44,139 nucleotides of DNA from Clostridia bacterium (lineage in GTDB: Bacteria; Bacillota; Clostridia; Christensenellales; Borkfalkiaceae): the NCBI GenBank assembly GCA_017623605.1, contig JAGAOR010000043.1, forward strand, positions 1 to 44,139. The letters are read 5' to 3'. This document shows, piece by piece, positions 39,227 through 44,139 of the stretch. The position numbers were made by a program, and so were the translations under genes. The notes beneath the pieces were generated by a model. That model was not told the DNA's origin. It made no database searches and saw nothing but the letters and a program-made list of their open reading frames with translations. Position 1 is the first letter of the stretch. Each line of letters opens with the position of its first letter.

Positions 39227-40540
39227 ATGGCGAATCCGTTGATAGCGTTGGTGGGTAGACCAAACGTAGGGAAAAGTACGTTTTTCAATAAAGTAGTAGG
39301 TCGAAAAATTTCGATTACGGAGGATAGGCCGGGCGTTACGCGCGATCGGCTGTACGCAGACGCAACGTGGCGAGATAAGCATTTTACGATGGTAGACACA
39401 GGCGGGTTGGAGCTGAAAAGCGAGGACGTAATGTGGAGAGAGATCGCAAAGCAAGCGGACGTGGCGATTGAAACTGCGGACGTGATCTTGTTTTTCACCG
39501 ACGGCAGGGACGGGCTGCACCCGTCCGATTACGACGTGGCGGACATATTGCGCCGTAGTAAGAAGCCCGTAATTTTGGTGGTGAATAAAATCGACGAGTA
39601 TTCGCCTGAAAAGGTGTTTGAATTTTACGCTTTGGGGCTCGGCGAGCCGTTTGCGGTATCCGCCGAACATTCGCAGGGTATTGGCGACGTGCTGGACGAA
39701 GCGATAGGGTACTTCCCCGACGGAACGGAAGAACCCGTGCCGTCGCTTAAAATAGCGGTGGTAGGCAAGCCCAACGCGGGCAAATCGAGCTTGGTGAATA
39801 AAATTTTAGGCAACGAAAGAAGTATCGTAACGCCTATGGCGGGCACGACGCGCGACGCGATCGACACGCTGTTTTATCGCGGGGAAAAGGCGTATACGAT
39901 TATCGACACGGCGGGGATTAGAAAGAAAAAGAACGTAGACGACGACGTGGAATATTATAGCAATATGCGCGCGTTCGACGCGGTGCGCAGAAGCGACGTG
40001 TGCCTTTTGATCGTAGATAGCGCCGAGGGTTTGACGGAACAGGACGTAAAAATTATCGGCTACGTACACGAGCAAGGCAAGCCCTCCGTAGTGGTGATGA
40101 ACAAATGGGATCTGATTGAAAAGGATACGCACACGGTGAATAAATTTGAGGAAAAACTTCAAGAGGATTTGAAGTTTATGAGCTACTATAAATCGGTGTA
40201 TATCTCGGCAAAAACGGGGCAACGGGTGGAGAAATTACTTTCGGCGGCAGAGGAGGCTTACGCGCACGCGTGCTTCCGCGTACCGACGGGTGAGCTCAAC
40301 GATCTAATCGGCGACGCGGTGCGGCTTCAAGAACCGCCCTCGTATTTAGGAAGAAGAATGAGGGTGTTTTTCTCCTCGCAGGTGGGTGTTTGTCCGCCTA
40401 CGTTCGCGTTGTTCGTCAACGACGAAAACCTGCTCCATTTCTCCTACGAGCGGTATTTGGAGAATACCATTCGCCGCGCATATGATTTCAGCGGTACGCC
40501 GATTAAGATCGTAGTGCGCGAGAAAAAGGACGAGGATTGA
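39227..40540 (+). CDS. der: Ribosome biogenesis GTPase Der (EngA), 437 aa
   Basis: This tandem GTPase is needed for 50S subunit assembly. The first G domain has GRPNVGKSTFFN (about 10-21), DTGG and NKIDEY. The second has GKPNAGKSSLVN (about 179-190), DTAGIRKKKNVDDDVEYYS and NKWDLIEK. The C-terminal KH-like domain ends with GTPIKIVVREKKDED. Length and order are standard. It lies 16 nt after the DUF512 gene and 16 nt before plsY; an AAGGAGA site precedes the ATG. Confidence 0.98.
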   Translation: MANPLIALVGRPNVGKSTFFNKVVGRKISITEDRPGVTRDRLYADATWRDKHFTMVDTGGLELKSEDVMWREIAKQADVAIETADVILFFTDGRDGLHPSDYDVADILRRSKKPVILVVNKIDEYSPEKVFEFYALGLGEPFAVSAEHSQGIGDVLDEAIGYFPDGTEEPVPSLKIAVVGKPNAGKSSLVNKILGNERSIVTPMAGTTRDAIDTLFYRGEKAYTIIDTAGIRKKKNVDDDVEYYSNMRAFDAVRRSDVCLLIVDSAEGLTEQDVKIIGYVHEQGKPSVVVMNKWDLIEKDTHTVNKFEEKLQEDLKFMSYYKSVYISAKTGQRVEKLLSAAEEAYAHACFRVPTGELNDLIGDAVRLQEPPSYLGRRMRVFFSSQVGVCPPTFALFVNDENLLHFSYERYLENTIRRAYDFSGTPIKIVVREKKDED

Positions 40541-40556
40541 TAGCGGGGGCGCGTGT

Positions 40557-41276
40557 ATGAAAACTTTCTCTTTTGCGCAAAGCTGGTGGCAATTTATAAT
40601 CATAGCGATCGTATGCTATCTGATCGGTTGCTTTAATTTTGCGCTTTTCATCTCCCGTGCGAAAAAGCGGGACATCACGAAAATCGGTAGCGGAAATCCG
40701 GGCACGATGAATATGAGCCGAGAATTTGGCTTAAAGGTAGGCTTTATCACTTTTCTTTGCGACGCACTCAAAGGCGGTGTGCCCGCGCTGATCGTTTATT
40801 TTGTGTATCGAGGCTACGTGTTCGAGGGTACGGCGATGCTCGTTTCTGATTTTGCGCGCTATTTTAGCGGCTTGTGCGTAGTAATCGGGCACGTTTTTCC
40901 CGTAACGATGAAGTTCAAAGGGGGCAAGGGAATTGCTTCCACGCTGGGGCTTTTTTGGGCTTGCCTTTCCTGCGAAAATCCTTGGTGGATACTTTTCGCA
41001 TTTTTGTGCCTCGTTGGCGTAGTCGTGTTTATATTTCTCACCGAATGGGGCTCGCTCGGCTCGCTTTTAGGCGTAACGGGCTTTTCGATTATCCAGCTTA
41101 CGATCTTTCTCTTGCGCTACGCAAACTTCGCGGTGAACGCGTACACGGTAGCCACCTATTTAATTATTTTTGCAATCAACGTGCTCACGTGGACGGCGCA
41201 TAGAGAAAATCTCGTGCGGCTTTTTGCGGGGGAAGAGCGGCACACTTCCATTAGAAAACTTGCCAAAAAGAAATAA
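40557..41276 (+). CDS. plsY: Glycerol-3-phosphate acyltransferase PlsY, 239 aa
   Basis: This membrane enzyme moves an acyl group from acyl phosphate to glycerol 3-phosphate, the first step of phospholipid synthesis. Motif 1 is IGSGNPGTMNMSREFG (about 42-57), motif 2 is VTMKFKGGKGIASTLG (about 117-132), and a late motif with TEWGSLGSLLG (about 162-172) follows. About six hydrophobic segments. It is slightly longer than typical, with a basic C-terminal tail. A der-plsY order is common in Firmicutes. Confidence 0.95.
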   Translation: MKTFSFAQSWWQFIIIAIVCYLIGCFNFALFISRAKKRDITKIGSGNPGTMNMSREFGLKVGFITFLCDALKGGVPALIVYFVYRGYVFEGTAMLVSDFARYFSGLCVVIGHVFPVTMKFKGGKGIASTLGLFWACLSCENPWWILFAFLCLVGVVVFIFLTEWGSLGSLLGVTGFSIIQLTIFLLRYANFAVNAYTVATYLIIFAINVLTWTAHRENLVRLFAGEERHTSIRKLAKKK

Positions 41277-41286
41277 AGGAGAGGTT

Positions 41287-42642
41287 ATGAATGTTATTAT
41301 AATCGGTTGTGGTCGAGTCGGTAGAACGCTCGCCGAAAAACTCAACGCCGACGGCAACGACGTAACGGTCGTGGATATGTCCGCGGAGAAGGTAAAAACG
41401 ATCACGAGCCGTTGCGACGTAATGGGCGTAGTGGGAAACGGCGCAACGCATACGATCCAGCGGGAAGCGGGGATCGGCGCGGCGGATCTATTGATCGCGG
41501 TTACCAATTCCGACGAGCTGAATCTGCTTTGTTGCGTGGTTGCAAAAAAAGAGGGAAATTGCCACACGATCGCGCGCGTAAAGAACCCCGATTATAGCAA
41601 GGACGCGCCCTATTTGAAAGAGCAGCTGGGGCTTGCTATGGTGATTAACCCCGAATACGCGGCGGCGGAAGAGATCGCGCGCGTGCTTCGTTTTCCCGCG
41701 GCGATCAAAATTGAACCGTTTGCCAAAGGGCGAGTGGAGCTCGTGAAATTCAAGCTTCCCAAGGATAGCCCGCTTATCGGTCTGACGGTGAAAGAAATGG
41801 CAATGCGGTATCGCTGCGATCTGCTCGTTTGCACGATCGAGCGCGGGGAGGAAGCGTTGATTGCGAACGGCGATTCCCGTTTTGAAGAAAAGGACGTCGT
41901 TTCGATTATCGCCACGCCCAAGAACGCGAACGAATTTTTCACGAAAATCGAATATAAAGGACATTCGATCAAGAACGCGCTCGTGGTGGGCGGCGGGGTA
42001 ATCACGCATTATCTTTGCGAAATCTTGGAGCGCACGAATATTCGGCTTCGCATCATTGAAAAGGATTTAAAGGTCTGTGAAGAAATGAGCGCAGAGTGGG
42101 ATAAGTGCGACGTAATCCACGGCGACGGCTCCGATCGTGAGCTTTTAATGGAGGAGGGGATTTCCAAAGCGGGCGCGTTCGTTGCGCTTGCAAATTTAGA
42201 CGAGGAGAATATACTCCTTTCCGTGTTTGCGAAAAACGCAGGCTGTCAAAAGCTGGTAACCAAGATCAACCGTATTGATTACGATCACGTGCTTGGGCAG
42301 TTGGAACTCGATACGACGATTTGTCCAAAGAATATCACGTCGGATATAATTTTGCGTTACGTGCGCGCGATGAGAAATACGGTTGGCAGTAACGTAGAAA
42401 GGTTGTATAATATCATTCAAGATCAGGTAGAGGCTTCGGAATTTATCGTAAAAGAAAATTCACCGATCGCGGGCAAACCGCTCGTGGAGCTTAAATTCAA
42501 AGAAAATATTCTGATTGCTTGTATTACGCGTGGAAACGAAGTGATCATTCCCCGCGGTCAAGACGTAATCAAAGCGGGGGACGCGGTGGTAATCGTGTCC
42601 AAACAAATCGGCTTGCAGGACGTAACCGACGTTTTGAAATGA
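41287..42642 (+). CDS. trkA: Trk potassium system peripheral protein TrkA, 451 aa
   Basis: This cytosolic regulator of the TrkH potassium channel has two RCK units. The first NAD-binding fold begins IIIGCGRVGRTLAEKL with Asp-rich VTVVDMS, followed by a TrkA-C domain (about 140-220). The second Rossmann fold (VVGGGVITHYLCEIL, about 234-248) and a second TrkA-C domain (about 370-450) follow. The ATG at 41287 has GGAGAGG eight bases before it. trkH starts nine bases after the stop, giving a complete K+ uptake pair. Confidence 0.96.
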   Translation: MNVIIIGCGRVGRTLAEKLNADGNDVTVVDMSAEKVKTITSRCDVMGVVGNGATHTIQREAGIGAADLLIAVTNSDELNLLCCVVAKKEGNCHTIARVKNPDYSKDAPYLKEQLGLAMVINPEYAAAEEIARVLRFPAAIKIEPFAKGRVELVKFKLPKDSPLIGLTVKEMAMRYRCDLLVCTIERGEEALIANGDSRFEEKDVVSIIATPKNANEFFTKIEYKGHSIKNALVVGGGVITHYLCEILERTNIRLRIIEKDLKVCEEMSAEWDKCDVIHGDGSDRELLMEEGISKAGAFVALANLDEENILLSVFAKNAGCQKLVTKINRIDYDHVLGQLELDTTICPKNITSDIILRYVRAMRNTVGSNVERLYNIIQDQVEASEFIVKENSPIAGKPLVELKFKENILIACITRGNEVIIPRGQDVIKAGDAVVIVSKQIGLQDVTDVLK

Positions 42643-42651
42643 GGTGAGAGG

Positions 42652-44097
42652 GTGAATTATCGCATTGTTATCAGAACGCTTGGCTTCATACTTCTTTTTG
42701 AGGCGGTATTTCTTCTCGTACCGGCTATCACCGCTTTGTGTTATAAGGAAGCGGAAATTTTGGATATACTCGCAACGATGCTCCTTTGCGGGGCGACGGG
42801 TGGAGCGTGCTTGCTTGTCAAAACGAACAACGATACTATGTACGCCAAGGAAAGCTTCGTGATCGTAGCGTTAAGCTGGATTGTTATGAGTCTTTTCGGC
42901 GCGTTGCCCTTTTGGTTTTCCCGTGCAATCCCCTCGTATATCGACGCGCTGTTTGAAACGGTTTCGGGCTTCACGACGACGGGTTCGACGATTTTACCGA
43001 GCGGAGCGGCAATCGAAGCGTTGCCCAAATCCTTGCTTATGTGGCGAAGCTTCACCCATTGGATCGGGGGAATGGGCGTACTCGTATTCGTTATGGTCTT
43101 TTTGCCGCTTTCAGGCGGACGGAATATCAATTTATTGCAAGCGGAAAGCACGGGTGCGGCGGTAAATAAGCTCGTGCCGAAAATGCGTTCCACGGCAAGA
43201 ATTTTATATCTCATCTACACCGTGCTCACTCTGTTGCAGCTTGCGTTGCTCGTATTCGATATGCCCTTTTTTGAGGCAATCACCACGGCGTTCGGCACGG
43301 CGGGCACGGGCGGTTTTTCGGTGAAAGGGGATAGCCTTGCAGGCTATTCGGCGTATTCGCAAATCGTGGTAACGGTGTTTATGGTGTTGTTTTCTATCAA
43401 CTTCACGTCTTTTTATCTCATTTTGTGCGGTAGAATCAAGGAAGCGTTCAACACGGAAGTGCGCGTTTTTCTTTGTATCGTGGCGGCGGCGATTGCGCTA
43501 ATTGCGATTAATTTGTGTTTGACGAATTTTGGGTATAGCGTAGGGGAGGCAATTTTACATTCCGCCTTTTCGGTTGCTTCGATCATTTCCACGACGGGTT
43601 TTGCAACGGCGAATTTCGATATATGGTCGCCGTTTGCCAAAATCATACTCGTTCTGTTAATGTTTATCGGCGCTTGCGCAGGGAGCACGGGCGGAGGGTT
43701 AAAGGTTTCGCGGGTAGTCGTGCTATCCAAGGGCGCAACGCACGAAATGAAACGCATTTTGCACCCTCGCCAAGTTAAAAAGATCACGGTAGATAAACGC
43801 ATAGTGGAGCACGAGGTGGTGCGAAGAATAAACGCCTATTTCTTCGCGTATATACTTATCTTTATCACGTCGCTTCTAATAATCTCTTTCGACGGGTTCG
43901 ATCTCGTTACTAATTTCACGGGCGTTGCGGCAACGCTAAACAATATCGGTCCGGGGCTCGGTATGGTAGGACCGAACGGGAGCTTTGCGGCATTCTCCGA
44001 TCTTTCCAAGCTCACGTTGATCTTTGATATGCTCGCGGGGCGGCTGGAAGTATTCCCTATGCTCGTGTTGTTTATCCCTTCTACGTGGCGAAAATAA
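42652..44097 (+). CDS. trkH: Trk potassium transporter membrane subunit TrkH, 481 aa
   Basis: This K+-conducting membrane protein has four pore-loop repeats. Selectivity-filter segments include SGFTTTGSTIL (about 105-115), GTAGTGGFSVKGDSL (about 221-235), SIISTTGFATANFD (about 314-327) and NNIGPGLGMVG (about 436-446); GACAGSTGGGLKVSRV lies before the third transmembrane bundle. It starts at GTG 42652. It ends 12 bases before a terminator at the window edge. The partner TrkA is directly upstream. Confidence 0.96.
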   Translation: MNYRIVIRTLGFILLFEAVFLLVPAITALCYKEAEILDILATMLLCGATGGACLLVKTNNDTMYAKESFVIVALSWIVMSLFGALPFWFSRAIPSYIDALFETVSGFTTTGSTILPSGAAIEALPKSLLMWRSFTHWIGGMGVLVFVMVFLPLSGGRNINLLQAESTGAAVNKLVPKMRSTARILYLIYTVLTLLQLALLVFDMPFFEAITTAFGTAGTGGFSVKGDSLAGYSAYSQIVVTVFMVLFSINFTSFYLILCGRIKEAFNTEVRVFLCIVAAAIALIAINLCLTNFGYSVGEAILHSAFSVASIISTTGFATANFDIWSPFAKIILVLLMFIGACAGSTGGGLKVSRVVVLSKGATHEMKRILHPRQVKKITVDKRIVEHEVVRRINAYFFAYILIFITSLLIISFDGFDLVTNFTGVAATLNNIGPGLGMVGPNGSFAAFSDLSKLTLIFDMLAGRLEVFPMLVLFIPSTWRK

Positions 44098-44109
44098 AGC
44101 GTAAAAAAC

Positions 44110-44139
44110 CCGCCTTTTTCAAGATTTTGAAAAAGGCGG
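44110..44139 (+). terminator. Terminator hairpin at the window edge
   Basis: CCGCCTTTTTCAA (44110-44122) pairs with TTGAAAAAGGCGG (44127-44139) around GATT. The window ends on the last base of the stem, so the T-run is not visible. It closes the lgt-trkH run. Confidence 0.75.

Overview
The window reads as ordinary chromosome of an uncultured Firmicute, most likely class Clostridia. The reasons are near-consensus TTGACA/TATAAT promoters with 16-18 bp spacers, strong AGGAGG-type ribosome sites, three vitamin-uptake S-components of ECF transporters, a PucR-type regulator, an ABC-F protein, a DUF512 protein next to der, and a SigB/SigF-family sigma factor with STAS and HATPase partners. Base composition is intermediate by eye. 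A Christensenellales-like lineage is possible, but this is only an impression. No transposase, integrase gene, CRISPR array or complete rRNA/tRNA gene was found.

Layout. 1-430: no protein gene; it holds the 5' half of a tRNA-Ser(UGA) on the minus strand that stops in the anticodon loop, next to a palindromic AT-rich stretch that may be the end of an integrated element. 431-4687 (minus): ribbon-helix-helix protein, SPFH membrane protein, ABC-F ATPase and a radical SAM activase-like enzyme. 4732-6920 (plus): metK, bioY, mgsA, facing asnA across a shared terminator. 8128-14309 (plus): secA, prfB, tsaD and an ArsP_2-type permease. 14304-16330: a compact partner-switching sigma operon (STAS protein, decayed RsbW-like protein, SigB/F-family sigma, HATPase protein) behind its own SigB-like promoter. 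16347-17759 (minus): an unknown membrane protein. 17965-20412 (plus): PucR regulator and S41 protease. 20636-24272 (minus): phosphohexomutase and transketolase. 24443-27446 (plus): DegV protein; then a cobalamin riboswitch controlling a DUF4430-like lipoprotein and an ECF S-component; then a PH-domain protein. 27495-27917 (minus): HIRAN-like protein. 28004-31978 (plus): UDP-sugar pyrophosphorylase with a small helical partner, then an ECF sigma factor overlapped by a membrane-anchored putative anti-sigma. 32012-33069 (minus): YetF and DUF4363 proteins. 33115-33945 (plus): THF riboswitch and folT. 33984-44139 (plus): a nine-gene run lgt, pncB, lspA, rluA-type, DUF512, der, plsY, trkA, trkH, packed with overlaps or gaps of at most 16 nt and closed by a terminator at the window edge.

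How the genes relate. Housekeeping functions dominate: secretion, translation termination, tRNA modification, lipoprotein maturation, ribosome assembly, phospholipid synthesis, NAD salvage and K+ uptake. Biotin, cobalamin and folate are apparently imported through S-components, two of them under riboswitch control; no ECF energizing module lies here. The least ordinary parts are the four-gene sigma operon with two HATPase-fold proteins of unequal decay, two genes whose -10 box sits exactly six bases before the start codon (predicted leaderless mRNAs), the tRNA-Ser half at the left edge, and a perfect 22-bp palindrome over the lgt promoter.
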